From contig NZ_JJMU01000011.1 in assembly GCF_000757725.1 (NCBI RefSeq), positions 1-33,967 on the forward strand: 33,967 nucleotides of DNA. Direction: 5' to 3'. A program made the position numbers and the translations under genes. The stretch is from Sphingobacterium deserti (lineage in GTDB: Bacteria; Bacteroidota; Bacteroidia; Sphingobacteriales; Sphingobacteriaceae). The notes beneath the pieces were generated by a model, which was not told where the DNA came from, ran no database searches, and worked only from the letters and a program-made list of their open reading frames with translations. Shown here piece by piece: positions 24,430 through 33,841 of this stretch (positions are counted from its first letter, which is position 1; every line of letters starts with the position of its first letter).

Positions 24430-25311
24430 TTACTGCATATCAAACAAATGTTTTTCAGCATGATAAGAAGAACGAACTAACGGCCCGGATTCTACATACT
24501 TGAATCCCATTTGCAACCCGATTTCCTTATATTTCTCAAACTGTGCGGGCGTAATCCATTCCACAACGGGATGATGCGCTTTCGTGGGCTGCAAATATTG
24601 TCCGATCGTTAAAATATGAACACCTACGTTGTATAGATCTTGCATAGCCTCAATAACATCTTCCTCTGTTTCGCCAAAACCAAGCATAATACCTGATTTT
24701 GTACGTAGACCTGCTTCTGAAATACGACGAAGACACTCTAGTGAGCGATCGTATTTTGCCTGAATCCGGACTTCGCGCGTCAACCTACGAACGGTTTCCA
24801 AATTATGCGAAACCACTTCCGGACGTACGGCAAGAACACGTTCTAAATTATCCCACTGGCCTTTAAAATCTGGAATCAATGTCTCCAAAGTTGTTTCCGG
24901 GCTTTCACGGCGAATAGCGTTAACAGTCTCCGCCCAGATGGTCGAGCCACCATCCTTCAGATCATCTCTATCTACAGAAGTGATTACACAATGCTTAACC
25001 TGCATCAGTTTAACCGAATCTGCTACACGATTAGGCTCATCCAGTTCCACGGCTTTCGGACGTCCAGTTGCCACGGCGCAGAAGGAGCACGAACGTGTAC
25101 AGATATTTCCTAAAATCATGAAGGTCGCTGTGCCAGCTCCCCAACATTCACCCATATTTGGGCAATTACCGCTTTCACATATGGTGTGCAGCTTATGCTC
25201 ATCAACCAGATTCCGCACATGACGATACTCTTTGCCCACAGGCAATTTAACGCGTAGCCAATCTGGTTTGCGCTGCGTTTCTGTTACTGGAATTACAGGA
25301 AGTTCAATCAT
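24430..25311 (-). CDS. lipA: Lipoyl synthase
   Basis: LipA inserts two sulfur atoms into octanoyl groups on the lipoyl domains of 2-oxoacid dehydrogenases and the glycine cleavage system. The 293-residue protein has both iron-sulfur sites: the auxiliary cluster [12 protein letters not shown] (Cys45, 50, 56) and the radical-[11 protein letters not shown] (Cys71, 75, 78). The C-terminal RSSYH (Ser281) is the auxiliary-cluster serine ligand. No other lipoate gene is adjacent. A full -7 element, TAACTTTG, ends four bases before the ATG, so the mRNA may be leaderless or nearly so. Confidence 0.96.
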   Translation of the reverse strand: MIELPVIPVTETQRKPDWLRVKLPVGKEYRHVRNLVDEHKLHTICESGNCPNMGECWGAGTATFMILGNICTRSCSFCAVATGRPKAVELDEPNRVADSVKLMQVKHCVITSVDRDDLKDGGSTIWAETVNAIRRESPETTLETLIPDFKGQWDNLERVLAVRPEVVSHNLETVRRLTREVRIQAKYDRSLECLRRISEAGLRTKSGIMLGFGETEEDVIEAMQDLYNVGVHILTIGQYLQPTKAHHPVVEWITPAQFEKYKEIGLQMGFKYVESGPLVRSSYHAEKHLFDMQ

Positions 25312-25315
25312 AAGG

Positions 25316-25323
25316 CAAAGTTA
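25316..25323 (-). promoter_or_regulatory. -7 element abutting the lipA start codon
   Basis: Minus strand TAACTTTG, a perfect TAnnTTTG, followed by CCTT and then the start ATG. A TTG lies 24 bases upstream (25348-25350), a little far for a -33. If used, transcription would start at or near the A of ATG. Confidence 0.4.
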
Positions 25324-25459
25324 ATCATTATTCTCCTAAAATAGCGACAACTCGATTGTAGTTACAATATCATATTCTATCGCCCGATCAAAACGTAATG
25401 AATGTCGATAAAAAAATATTTGTGATATTTGTAAGATCAAACTAATACGAAAACTAGAC

Positions 25460-27709
25460 ATGCGAATTATCCCATTACTCTTGTTGATTTTATTGCATCC
25501 TTACTTTAGCAATGCGCAGAAAAATAGCTTAAACCTAATCCCGAAACCAAATAAAGTGCAATACGGCGAGGGAACGTTTCAAATACCGACAGATATCGCT
25601 TTGTTTACGACCGCTGATTTCGCAGAAGCAAGTTCCATGCTGGCGGAATATCCGCAGCTTAAAACAGCAGCAGTCGAGGTTTTGAAAAAGATAAACAAAA
25701 AACATCAGCATGGCGTTCGCCTCTTTCCGGCGGAGCCAGTGGACAAGATTGCTCCTGACGCTTATCGCCTGCAGATAGACGAATCAGGCATTCTGATAAA
25801 AGCAAACGATCAAAAGGCCATGCTGGGCGGCATCTATACACTTATTCAATTAGGTATGCTGCAGGAAAATCCGTTAATGCTGCCGCAAGTGACGATAGAT
25901 GATAGTCCGCGGTTCGGCTACCGAGGGCTTCACTTAGATGTGTCTCGCCACTTTATGCCGCTATCATTTATAAAAAAATACATCGACATCATGGCGATCT
26001 ATAAATTCAATCGATTTCATTGGCACCTCACAGATGGGGCGGGCTGGCGATTGGAAATAAAAAAATATCCAGAGCTAACCGACAAGGCCGCTTGGCGCAC
26101 GCACCGCCACTGGAAAGATTGGATGGATAATGGTCGCCAATACACGGCCAAGGGCACGCCAAATGCAAGCGGGGGCTTCTACACACAAGAAGAAGCTCGT
26201 GAGATCATAGACTATGCGGCACGCAGAGGCATTACGGTTATTCCAGAAATTGAGATGCCAGGACACTCCGAGGAGGTATTGGCCGTATACCCTCATTTGG
26301 CCTGCTCCGAGAAGCCGTATACGCAAGGGGAGTTTTGTATTGGCAATGAGGAAACGTTCACATTTATGAAGAATGTATTAAACGAAGTACTGACCATATT
26401 TCCGTCCGAATACATCCATATTGGCGGCGATGAAGCGGAAAAGAAACATTGGAAAACGTGCGCGAAATGTCAAGCGCTACGAAAGGAAAAGGGATTCGAG
26501 AATGAGGAGGAACTGCAAAGTTACGCTATCCAGCAGATGGATGAATATTTACAATCGAAAGGCCGAAAGTTGATTGGCTGGGACGAAATATTAGAAGGGG
26601 GCCTGACCAAGGGCGCTACCGTGATGAGCTGGCGAGGAGAAGAGGGTGGAATAAAAGCCGCGACGATGGGTCATAACGTAATCATGACCCCTGGAAGCCA
26701 TCTATACTTTGATAGTTATCAAACAGATCCGCGGACACAGCCCGAAGCGCTCGGCGGCTACCTAACAATTGATAAGGTATATTCCTACAACCCTATCCCA
26801 AAAGAGCTGGATAGTGAAAAAGCGAAACATATCTTGGGTGCACAGGCCAATCTTTGGACGGAATATATGCCCACCTATCAGCACGTTGAATACATGGCTT
26901 TCCCAAGGGCCCTTGCGCTTGCGGAAGTGAATTGGACAAATCAAGAGCTCAGAAATTGGATGGATTTCAAGCAGAGATTGCAGCACCATTACAAGTTGCT
27001 ACAACAATTAGACGTAAATTATTACCGTCCTTCTTACAATGTTACTTCTGACATCTCTTTTAACAAAGAAAAGCTGAGCAATACAGTGACCCTGCATTCG
27101 GAACAGTTAACCCCAAATATCTTTTATACGACGGATGGCACCGAGCCTACAAGCCGTGCCACGCCATTCACAAACCCTATCGAGTTTACGACGACAGCGG
27201 TTATTAAAGCAGCATCGTTTATAGATTCAGCCCGCGTAAGTCCCATAGAGGAATTAAAATTGGATATCCATAAAGCGATTGGTAAAAAGGTGTTTTACAA
27301 CAGCACCTGGGAAGGTTATCCGGCACAGAAAGAATTGACGTTAACAAATGGCGAAAAAGGTGGGCTTAGCTATCAAGATGGACAATGGCAAGGCTTTACG
27401 CAAAATTTTGATGCCTATATCGATATGGAGCGGCGTGAAGAGATCAATAAGGTTTCTATGCGTTTTATGCAGATTCCCGGTCCTGGCGTGTTCTTTCCTG
27501 GAGAGTACTTGGTATTGTTGTCCGATAATGGAAAGAATTACCGGAAGGTGGGTGCCATAACAAATCTGGAAGATAGCAAAGACCCAAAGTTGAAGTTTAA
27601 GACGTTCACAGTCACCCTAGAGAAACCTCAAATGGCGCGTTACGTAAAGGTAGTTGCTACGAATGTGAATAAAGGCTTTTTATTTACAGATGAGATTGTA
27701 GTTTATTAA
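25460..27709 (+). CDS. Exported beta-N-acetylhexosaminidase (GH20)
   Basis: A 749-residue secreted or periplasmic enzyme that removes terminal GlcNAc or GalNAc from glycans or chitin oligomers. The signal peptide is MRIIPLLLLILLHPYFSNA. An N-terminal GH20b alpha/beta domain (about 20-155) precedes the catalytic barrel (about 158-510): GYRGLHLDVSRHF, FHWHLTDGAGWRLEIKKYPELT, EIEMPGH, and the catalytic pair in HIGGDEAEKKHW (Asp324, Glu325), later WGTEYMP-like LWTEYMPT. Substrate-assisted catalysis uses this Asp/Glu pair. A bacterial Ig/CHB_HEX-like part (FYTTDGTEPTS, about 545-610) and a C-terminal F5/8-type carbohydrate-binding module follow. It is not surrounded by SusCD genes. A -7-like GATATTTG lies at 25424-25431 (one mismatch). 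Confidence 0.93.
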   Translation: MRIIPLLLLILLHPYFSNAQKNSLNLIPKPNKVQYGEGTFQIPTDIALFTTADFAEASSMLAEYPQLKTAAVEVLKKINKKHQHGVRLFPAEPVDKIAPDAYRLQIDESGILIKANDQKAMLGGIYTLIQLGMLQENPLMLPQVTIDDSPRFGYRGLHLDVSRHFMPLSFIKKYIDIMAIYKFNRFHWHLTDGAGWRLEIKKYPELTDKAAWRTHRHWKDWMDNGRQYTAKGTPNASGGFYTQEEAREIIDYAARRGITVIPEIEMPGHSEEVLAVYPHLACSEKPYTQGEFCIGNEETFTFMKNVLNEVLTIFPSEYIHIGGDEAEKKHWKTCAKCQALRKEKGFENEEELQSYAIQQMDEYLQSKGRKLIGWDEILEGGLTKGATVMSWRGEEGGIKAATMGHNVIMTPGSHLYFDSYQTDPRTQPEALGGYLTIDKVYSYNPIPKELDSEKAKHILGAQANLWTEYMPTYQHVEYMAFPRALALAEVNWTNQELRNWMDFKQRLQHHYKLLQQLDVNYYRPSYNVTSDISFNKEKLSNTVTLHSEQLTPNIFYTTDGTEPTSRATPFTNPIEFTTTAVIKAASFIDSARVSPIEELKLDIHKAIGKKVFYNSTWEGYPAQKELTLTNGEKGGLSYQDGQWQGFTQNFDAYIDMERREEINKVSMRFMQIPGPGVFFPGEYLVLLSDNGKNYRKVGAITNLEDSKDPKLKFKTFTVTLEKPQMARYVKVVATNVNKGFLFTDEIVVY

Positions 27710-28062
27710 AAGATCAAGTTGAGAGATGGGTCTATAAAGATGAAGCCCATACACAATCCCTTCCGCCATATGCCGCGGCAAGGGATTACTTTTGGAAGGA
27801 AAAAGTAACAAAACCCCGTCGCTGATTTTTGTTAAATCATCAGTGGATACTGCAAGAGCAAATTGATACATACGCAACAAAAATGAGGCGACATTGCCGC
27901 TAATTATGGAAATGTGCGATAAATATTACTATTTCAACACGCCTTTCTATATACTAAATACTATCTACTACAGTCTATTCCCGATACCCATTACTCCACT
28001 TAAAACAAAAAGGTGCGGTTTTAAAACACCGCACCTTTTATTTATTGCTATACGTCTCGTTA
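27710..28062. other. Intergenic region with overlapping inverted repeats
   Basis: 353 bases between convergent genes. There is an inverted repeat AATCCCTT/AAGGGATT (27755-27762 and 27780-27787) overlapping a second one, TTACTTTT/AAAAGTAA (27786-27793 and 27801-27808, 7-base loop). The first may end hexosaminidase transcription. The remainder, 27810-28005, holds no gene; a 63-codon open frame at 27894 has no recognisable content and no promoter. Confidence 0.5.
28007..28040. terminator. Bidirectional terminator
   Basis: AAAAGGTGCGGT (28008-28019) and ACCGCACCTTTT (28028-28039) form a perfect 12-bp stem with an 8-base loop, bordered by A- and T-runs. It ends the outer-membrane protein gene from the right and would stop transcription from the left as well. 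Confidence 0.88.
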
Positions 28063-28569
28063 CTAAAATACGTAGCGCGCTGTAACGCCACCGTTAAAAA
28101 GAAATCCGTTAATCCCTCCATATGATTTAACGAAGTGGGCGGTCGGTCTAACATCTGCTGAAAAGGCGAAAGGCGCATTTTTAAGTTTGTAATCAACTCC
28201 GCCGGTAGGAAATATACCTACGGAAATTCCACTCAAATCGTCATAGTCAGTAAAGGTGTTTGCAATTACTGCCCCGCCACCTACAAACCATTTAAATCCT
28301 GAAATGTTTGCAATTGGGAAGTGGTGTTGATAAGCACCTGATATCGACATATTTGTGATGCCGTCGTTATATCCGCTGTAAGAAGCACTTGGTCTAACGC
28401 CCAAATCAAATTCTAGCGCGCCCGGCGCGGAAATGAATGTTTTAAAGGCGACACCGACTACGTCATAATATCCGCCCCCTAGACGGATACCAATAGAATT
28501 CTTGTAATCCTGTGCAAATACGCCAGCTGTAAACAAAACGGCAACAAAGGCCAACATCAATTTTTTCAT
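28063..28569 (-). CDS. Small outer-membrane beta-barrel protein
   Basis: 168 residues with a type I signal peptide (MKKLMLAFVAVLFTAGVFAQ). The mature part alternates hydrophobic residues and glycines as in a beta barrel (IGIRLGGGYYDVVGVAFKTF, VGGGAVIANTF, GIFPTGGVDYKL), and it ends with ARYVF, an aromatic outer-membrane insertion signal. An 8-stranded OmpX/OmpW-like barrel is likely; I cannot assign a substrate. It has its own terminator. Upstream, a -7-like sequence on the minus strand is poor. Confidence 0.78.
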   Translation of the reverse strand: MKKLMLAFVAVLFTAGVFAQDYKNSIGIRLGGGYYDVVGVAFKTFISAPGALEFDLGVRPSASYSGYNDGITNMSISGAYQHHFPIANISGFKWFVGGGAVIANTFTDYDDLSGISVGIFPTGGVDYKLKNAPFAFSADVRPTAHFVKSYGGINGFLFNGGVTARYVF

Positions 28570-28727
28570 AAGTTGTAATTGAAATAATATAACAAAGTTT
28601 ATTAATACATGTACTCAAAAGATCTGGCGCAAAAAAGATTTTACATCAGTAACAATCGAATAGTCAGGGCAAAACATAAATCGTGCCTAAAGTTTTAAAA
28701 AACACATAGATTTTAAATAAAATAATG

Positions 28728-28735
28728 TAACTTTG
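28728..28735 (+). promoter_or_regulatory. -7 element of the carB promoter
   Basis: TAACTTTG, followed by C, is a full match. It puts the transcript start near 28741 and leaves a leader of about 95 bases before carB. No good -33 element is seen. Confidence 0.5.
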
Positions 28736-28738
28736 CAC

Positions 28739-28828
28739 TCCGACAAAGCAGTCGGAATACCCTCCCATAAAAGGCATTTTTCATTGCTTTGTTCAGCACG
28801 ACAAATTGAAAGTTAATTTTTTGAACAA
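28739..28828 (+). promoter_or_regulatory. Structured leader of carB with mutually exclusive pairings
   Basis: Three pairings can be drawn. (1) TCCGAC/GTCGGA (28739-28744, 28751-28756), a hairpin whose loop is AAAGCA. (2) That loop, CAAAGCA (28744-28750), with TGCTTTG (28785-28791), which would make a pseudoknot or replace part of hairpin 1. (3) TTGTTCA (28789-28795) with TGAACAA (28822-28828), ending 8 bases before the start codon. Pairings 2 and 3 share bases 28789-28791, so they compete. This could be an RNA switch that controls start-codon access; it may also be chance. Confidence 0.35.
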
Positions 28829-28836
28829 GAAAAATA

Positions 28837-31656
28837 ATGCCTAGAAACACCTCCATTAATTCAGTTTTAATCATTGGTTCGGGACCTATTGTTATCGGTC
28901 AAGCCTGTGAATTTGATTATTCGGGATCTCAAGCAGCGCTTTCTCTTAAGGAAGAAGGTATTAAGGTTTCCATCATCAATTCGAACCCTGCAACGATTAT
29001 GACCGACAAGGTTATTGCAGATCACGTTTATTTGTTGCCGCTTACTTGCGAGAGCATCGAAAAGATCTTGCAAGAACAACAAATCGATGCTGTTTTACCC
29101 ACTATGGGTGGACAGACTGCCCTAAATCTATGTATCGAAGCGTCCAACTTGGGCCTTTGGGAGAAATACGATGTTAAGGTAATCGGCGTGGACGTCGCTG
29201 CCATCGAGAAGACGGAAAACAGGGAAGAATTTCGTCAACTTATGATTGATATTGGCGTAGGTGTTGCTCCATCGAAAATTGCAAACTCCTTTTTGGAAGG
29301 TAAAGAAGCCGCGCAAGAAATTGGCTTCCCGCTAGTAATCCGTCCTTCCTACACATTGGCGGGCACAGGCGGTGGATTCGTTCACCGTAAAGAAGATTTT
29401 GACGCCGCTTTAAATAGAGGTTTACACGCCTCTCCTACACACGAGGTGTTGGTAGAGCAGGCCGTTTTAGGATGGAAAGAGTTTGAGTTGGAGTTGTTGC
29501 GCGATACGAATGACAATGTCATCATTATCTGTACGATTGAAAATTTCGACCCAATGGGTATCCATACGGGTGACTCGATCACTGTTGCTCCAGGAATGAC
29601 CTTAAGTGACAAATGTTATCAAGATATGCGTAATCAGGCTATCCGCATGATGCGCTCCATCGGCAACTTCGCCGGCGGATGTAACGTACAGTTTTCCGTT
29701 AATCCGGAAAACGAAGATATCATCGCCATCGAGATAAACCCGCGGGTATCTCGTTCATCGGCATTAGCATCTAAAGCCACAGGTTACCCTATTGCTAAAA
29801 TCGCTGCTAAATTAGCGATTGGCTACAACCTTGATGAGCTGCAGAACCAAATTACAAAAACTACTTCCGCATACTTTGAACCTACGCTAGACTACGTCAT
29901 CGTAAAAATCCCTCGATTTAACTTCGACAAATTCAAAGGCGCTAATAAAGAATTAGGTTTACAAATGAAAGCCGTTGGCGAGGTGATGTCAATCGGTCGT
30001 ACATTCATCGAAGCATTACAAAAAGCTTGTCAATCCTTAGAGACCAACCGTTGGGGTTTAGGTGCCGATGGTCGTCAATTGCGCAATCTGGAAGAAATTA
30101 TGGACAGCCTGGAGCACCCTAGTGGGGATCGCATCTTCCATATCAAGGATGCTTTTGAATTGGGCGTTCCGTTGGAGTCTATTCGTAAGGTGACACGCAT
30201 TGACAAATGGTTTTTGGTACAAATCCAGGAACTCGTTCAGCTTGAAACCGAGCTTCGTCGCTACCAGCTAAACAACATACCGCGCGACTTCTTCATGACC
30301 TTGAAACAAAAAGGATATTCTGACGCGCAAATTTCCTGGCTACTGGGCAATGTATCCGAAGATGATGTATATGCGCGTCGGAAAGAACTGGGCATCAACC
30401 GTGTTTACAAAATGGTAGATACGTGCGCCGCGGAGTTTCCAGCAAAAACACCTTACTACTATTCGACTTTTGAAGAGGAAAACGAATCAGTTGTATCCGA
30501 TAAAAAGAAAATCGTTGTACTAGGCTCTGGGCCGAACCGCATCGGCCAAGGTATTGAGTTCGATTACTCGTGTGTTCATGGTCTTATCGCTGCGAAAGAA
30601 TGTGGTTTTGAAGCCATCATGATCAACTGTAACCCAGAGACCGTATCGACAGATTTCAATATGGCTGATAAGCTTTATTTTGAACCTGTTTTCTGGGAGC
30701 ATGTGCGAGAAATCATCGAATTGGAAAAACCAGAAGGCGTTATCGTTCAACTAGGTGGACAGACAGCTTTAAAGATGGCTGAAAAACTGGAGGCTCTTGG
30801 TGTAAAAATCATCGGTACATCATTCTCCGATATGGATTTAGCGGAAGACCGCGGCCGTTTCTCCGACTTGTTAAAAGAGCTTGATATTCCTTATCCGAAA
30901 TATGGTGTTGCTACCTCTGCTGAAGAGGCATTGAAAGTTGCTAATGAGGTTGGTTACCCTGTCTTAGTACGCCCTTCCTATGTATTAGGCGGTCAAGGCA
31001 TGAGCATCGTTATTAATGACGAAGATCTAGAGAAAGCCGTTGTTAATTTACTTAAAAACCTTCCTGGGAACCACATCTTGATTGATCATTTCTTAGATCG
31101 CGCGGAGGAAGCTGAATCAGACTCTATATGTGATGGTAATGATGTACACATCATCGGTATGATGGAGCACATTGAGCCTGCTGGTATCCACTCCGGTGAT
31201 TCATCTGCCGTGTTGCCTCCATTTAGCTTATCGAATGATGTGCAACAGAAGATGGAAGAATATTCTATCAAGCTGGCAAAAGCTTTAAATGTTAAGGGAT
31301 TATTAAACATACAGTTTGCCGTAAAAGGTGAGAAAGTGTACGTTATCGAGGCGAATCCTCGTGCCTCGCGTACGGTTCCATTTATCGCGAAAGCTTACGA
31401 CGTTCCTTACATCAATATTGCTACAAAAGTGATGCTCGGTGCGAATACATTGAAAGACTTCACCATCGAACGTAAACTAAATGGATATGCAATCAAAGAA
31501 CCTGTGTTTTCCTTCTCGAAATTCCCTGAAGTAGATAAGACTTTAGGACCAGAGATGAAATCGACCGGTGAAGCAATCCGTTTCATTAAAGATCTACAAG
31601 ATCCATTCTTTAGAGAGCTTTATAGCCAAAAGTCTATGTTCTTAAATGCGCAATAA
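28837..31656 (+). CDS. carB: Carbamoyl-phosphate synthase large subunit
   Basis: CarB makes carbamoyl phosphate from bicarbonate, ATP and ammonia supplied by CarA, for pyrimidines and arginine. Two homologous ATP-grasp halves are seen: the first with [20 protein letters not shown] and [13 protein letters not shown]; the second with [46 protein letters not shown] and [18 protein letters not shown]. The protein ends at 939 residues after [23 protein letters not shown]. coli CarB has about 1073; the missing part is the MGS-like allosteric domain that binds UMP, IMP and ornithine. I recall similarly short CarBs in other Bacteroidota, so this looks normal for the lineage rather than a truncation. 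carA is not adjacent. Confidence 0.95.
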   Translation: MPRNTSINSVLIIGSGPIVIGQACEFDYSGSQAALSLKEEGIKVSIINSNPATIMTDKVIADHVYLLPLTCESIEKILQEQQIDAVLPTMGGQTALNLCIEASNLGLWEKYDVKVIGVDVAAIEKTENREEFRQLMIDIGVGVAPSKIANSFLEGKEAAQEIGFPLVIRPSYTLAGTGGGFVHRKEDFDAALNRGLHASPTHEVLVEQAVLGWKEFELELLRDTNDNVIIICTIENFDPMGIHTGDSITVAPGMTLSDKCYQDMRNQAIRMMRSIGNFAGGCNVQFSVNPENEDIIAIEINPRVSRSSALASKATGYPIAKIAAKLAIGYNLDELQNQITKTTSAYFEPTLDYVIVKIPRFNFDKFKGANKELGLQMKAVGEVMSIGRTFIEALQKACQSLETNRWGLGADGRQLRNLEEIMDSLEHPSGDRIFHIKDAFELGVPLESIRKVTRIDKWFLVQIQELVQLETELRRYQLNNIPRDFFMTLKQKGYSDAQISWLLGNVSEDDVYARRKELGINRVYKMVDTCAAEFPAKTPYYYSTFEEENESVVSDKKKIVVLGSGPNRIGQGIEFDYSCVHGLIAAKECGFEAIMINCNPETVSTDFNMADKLYFEPVFWEHVREIIELEKPEGVIVQLGGQTALKMAEKLEALGVKIIGTSFSDMDLAEDRGRFSDLLKELDIPYPKYGVATSAEEALKVANEVGYPVLVRPSYVLGGQGMSIVINDEDLEKAVVNLLKNLPGNHILIDHFLDRAEEAESDSICDGNDVHIIGMMEHIEPAGIHSGDSSAVLPPFSLSNDVQQKMEEYSIKLAKALNVKGLLNIQFAVKGEKVYVIEANPRASRTVPFIAKAYDVPYINIATKVMLGANTLKDFTIERKLNGYAIKEPVFSFSKFPEVDKTLGPEMKSTGEAIRFIKDLQDPFFRELYSQKSMFLNAQ

Positions 31657-31714
31657 GGCCATCAAAAGCAATGTATGACTGTACAAGAGCTTCTTATGAA
31701 GATCTTGTAATACA

Positions 31715-31747
31715 AATCCCCGAAGTTCATCACTTCGGGGATTTTTT
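31715..31747. terminator. Strong terminator after carB
   Basis: AATCCCCGAAG (31715-31725) and CTTCGGGGATT (31733-31743) form a perfect 11-bp stem followed by TTTT. It also marks the border to the AT-rich minus-strand operon on the right. Confidence 0.9.
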
Positions 31748-31818
31748 GTATTGTAAAGAATAGATGGGCGTTTATAAGATTCAAGAGGAATGAATAGTGA
31801 AACACAACCTATCTCTAT

Positions 31819-32382
31819 TTAAGAAAAGCTCATCATCGATAGCAGGAGCAGCGGTAGTGTTATTGAGAAGAACAAAGTTATCCATTGAGAAAGCTTTAAC
31901 GGCAGCTCTTTCTCTATTTCTAAAACAAAGATTAATCCTGCACCAAAAGTGACACAAAAGTCAAGGAGTTGTTGTATATGAACCCATTTTGTTGAGCTAA
32001 GTAATTCAGCTGAAGATTCCAGTAAAGGGTCTATAGACCTTAAAACATCATGATAATAATAAACATTAGCAATTTTCAATATATTATAGACTATAAAGAC
32101 TAAACCTACTTGTGTTAAACCATCAACCAAATATCTCTTTTCGAGCTGCAAAGAACACAGCCGCGCACTAAAAAAAGAAATGATACCCAATACGGCCATA
32201 TACGCAGGAATCAATGCTATATTAATGAGGATACTAATCGAGCTTGTTAATCTCGCGGTTCGTTTAAATACGTCATCGTCTACATCAGCGAGGAAACTTT
32301 CACTAAGAAACACCAGATACAAGACTTGAATAGAGCCCCAAACACAAAGTGTTACTTTAAATTCTTTATTAAATAGCGTCAT
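31819..32382 (-). CDS. Hypothetical multi-spanning membrane protein
   Basis: 187 residues with about five hydrophobic segments (roughly 10-27, 47-70, 88-107, 135-157, 165-185) and a soluble acidic loop in between (residues 28-45, EDVDDDVFKRTAR type). No family is recognised. It is the last gene of the minus-strand operon, 18 bases behind the SpoIIM-like gene. An immunity or export accessory protein is possible from context, because small membrane proteins in that place are common in bacteriocin-like operons. The sequence itself does not establish this. Base composition is more AT-rich than in the housekeeping neighbours. Confidence 0.6.
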   Translation of the reverse strand: MTLFNKEFKVTLCVWGSIQVLYLVFLSESFLADVDDDVFKRTARLTSSISILINIALIPAYMAVLGIISFFSARLCSLQLEKRYLVDGLTQVGLVFIVYNILKIANVYYYHDVLRSIDPLLESSAELLSSTKWVHIQQLLDFCVTFGAGLIFVLEIEKELPLKLSQWITLFFSITLPLLLLSMMSFS

Positions 32383-32400
32383 AAAGAGTTTTTAGATTTA

Positions 32401-32955
32401 TCATAAGTGAAGTCTATAAGCAAAAAACTCGAGGGGTGCAGCGATACTTATTAACAAAAATGGTAGAACAACAATCTGTTTAAATTTCTTGAGTTCGATA
32501 GTAAGCTTACTTACTGAAAAGTCTGCCTGAAGAAAATAGCTTATTGATTCCATTCTTATCAAGGTTAGCGAACCCGCTAACACAAAAGCTGTTATTTCAA
32601 ATGGCCCGTGCCCCCCCAATAATACAATCAGCTTGCTGACACTAAAACCGATAGTCGTTGCTTTCTTGACATATAAACCAAGTAAAAAGCCATTAAAAAT
32701 GAAACTGGCAATAGTATAAATTCCAAACGACAAAAAACCAAATACATAGATCGAAGTCAGATACAAATAGTTGTTAATTAGAATATTCAATATCGGATGT
32801 AGCTTCAATTGTAGCCCTAGATCTGTAATCACCATATTAGTCTTGGCGTTTGCACTTGCGCTTAGGGAAATAGTGAAGGCCAGTACACCTCCTACTATCC
32901 ATGCGACAAAACAAATAGATACCTTTCCATATTGATAATTACAGTATGTCTTCAT
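32401..32955 (-). CDS. SpoIIM-like (DUF95-related) membrane protein
   Basis: 184 residues, with four or five membrane segments. The core pattern of the SpoIIM family is visible: an NN pair (61-62) followed by YLTSIYVFGFLSFGIYTIASFIFNG, then GLYVKKA, and HGPFEITAFVLAGS (His116-Gly117, Glu120), as in the usual HGxxElxAxxxAG. In Bacillus SpoIIM acts in the engulfment machinery; relatives (DUF95) are found next to circular-bacteriocin precursors, where they take part in maturation or secretion. This organism does not sporulate, so another function is implied. The start overlaps the 3' end of the M48 gene by 17 bases, indicating translational coupling. Confidence 0.72.
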   Translation of the reverse strand: MKTYCNYQYGKVSICFVAWIVGGVLAFTISLSASANAKTNMVITDLGLQLKLHPILNILINNYLYLTSIYVFGFLSFGIYTIASFIFNGFLLGLYVKKATTIGFSVSKLIVLLGGHGPFEITAFVLAGSLTLIRMESISYFLQADFSVSKLTIELKKFKQIVVLPFLLISIAAPLEFFAYRLHL

Positions 32956-33796
32956 CTTTCAATTTGTTTAAACGTTGCTGCAGATTTGGGTGATAAAAAT
33001 CGCTATGCGTAAGCGCTCGCTGCGTCAGCTGATCAAGATTTTGAAGCATTTGCGAATAGTGCTCTACCCCTATAATTTTTGCCGCATAATAATCCGCATC
33101 ATATTCAAATTTTTTCATCATAGGAACTGGAATGAAATAGGCTAATAAACCGAAAATTGCTCCGCCAGCTATGATACACGAAAACTTCTCCGCGATGGTA
33201 AAGTCCATACTGCTTCTAAAAAAATACATTACCAGGGTATAATACATAAAAACTGTAAACAGATTATACAAGTAAAGCTGTAACAGATGTTTTCCTTTCA
33301 AATGCCCCATTTCATGTAGCAAAACCGCTTTTATATCTGTCTCGGTCAATTGTTCTACCAGTTGCTCACTCATAACTATTAGCCTAGAAAAAGGCAGGGC
33401 ACCAAATGCATAGGCATTGATAAATTTGACCGGGCTAATAACTACCACAACCTGCATTTTTGTTTTTGCCAATATATATTGTTCAAAGAGCGCATTTCTA
33501 TTTCTACTTTGGAGAGCGCAGAAGAATGGCTTTAAAATAGATTTATAAGAAGTGAATGAGGAAATTAAAATAATGGTGATAAAGTTTGAATCATAGCGCA
33601 CACTCAGCATATACAACAAGCCAAATAAAATCGAAAAAAGAGCAAATTCCAACAAAGGAATTCCTCGCTTACCTTCATCTAAAATAGCACTGTCCATCGT
33701 CTTGCCAAACGCAAACGCTATAGCTTTTCCGACTGCCCATTGAGAGAAGCAGATCGAAAATCCGATGAAACATCCAATCAAAAAATGTAAAGCCAT
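32939..33796 (-). CDS. Membrane M48-family zinc metalloprotease
   Basis: 285 residues with N-terminal hydrophobic segments (about 4-30 and 48-88), then the M48 core: INAYAFGALPFSRLIVMSE (126-143), the zinc motif HEMGH (His161, Glu162, His165), two further membrane segments (about 176-192 and 205-226), and the third ligand Glu231 in KKFEYDADYYAAKIIG. A C-terminal DFYHPNLQQRLNKL is typical of M48. This matches HtpX/Ste24-like integral membrane proteases; the active site faces the cytoplasm or membrane interface. It is the first large gene after a small glycine-zipper peptide gene and a hairpin, and overlaps the SpoIIM-like gene. A role in peptide precursor cleavage is inferred from context. Confidence 0.85.
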   Translation of the reverse strand: MALHFLIGCFIGFSICFSQWAVGKAIAFAFGKTMDSAILDEGKRGIPLLEFALFSILFGLLYMLSVRYDSNFITIILISSFTSYKSILKPFFCALQSRNRNALFEQYILAKTKMQVVVVISPVKFINAYAFGALPFSRLIVMSEQLVEQLTETDIKAVLLHEMGHLKGKHLLQLYLYNLFTVFMYYTLVMYFFRSSMDFTIAEKFSCIIAGGAIFGLLAYFIPVPMMKKFEYDADYYAAKIIGVEHYSQMLQNLDQLTQRALTHSDFYHPNLQQRLNKLKDEDIL

Positions 33797-33806
33797 AAGG
33801 AGGAAA

Positions 33807-33828
33807 GCGAAGGCAGTACTGCCTTCGC
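33807..33828 (-). terminator. Perfect palindrome between the peptide gene and the M48 gene
   Basis: GCGAAGGCAGT (33807-33817) and ACTGCCTTCGC (33818-33828) make a perfect 22-bp palindrome. As RNA it forms a 9-bp stem with a GTAC loop, 13 bases after the peptide stop and 10 before the M48 start. On the minus strand it is followed by TTTCCTCCTT, a weak U-stretch, so it fits a leaky terminator or 3'-end protecting hairpin that lowers expression of the downstream genes relative to the peptide. Confidence 0.65.
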
Positions 33829-33841
33829 CGATAATAGTTAA

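Noticed and set aside
24283..24480. 65-codon open frame downstream of the amidohydrolase
   Set aside because: It runs through the lipA terminator and into lipA antisense; no family resemblance.
27894..28085. 63-codon open frame between hexosaminidase and outer-membrane protein genes
   Set aside because: Low-complexity Tyr/Ile/Pro composition, runs through a bidirectional terminator, no promoter or ribosome site.
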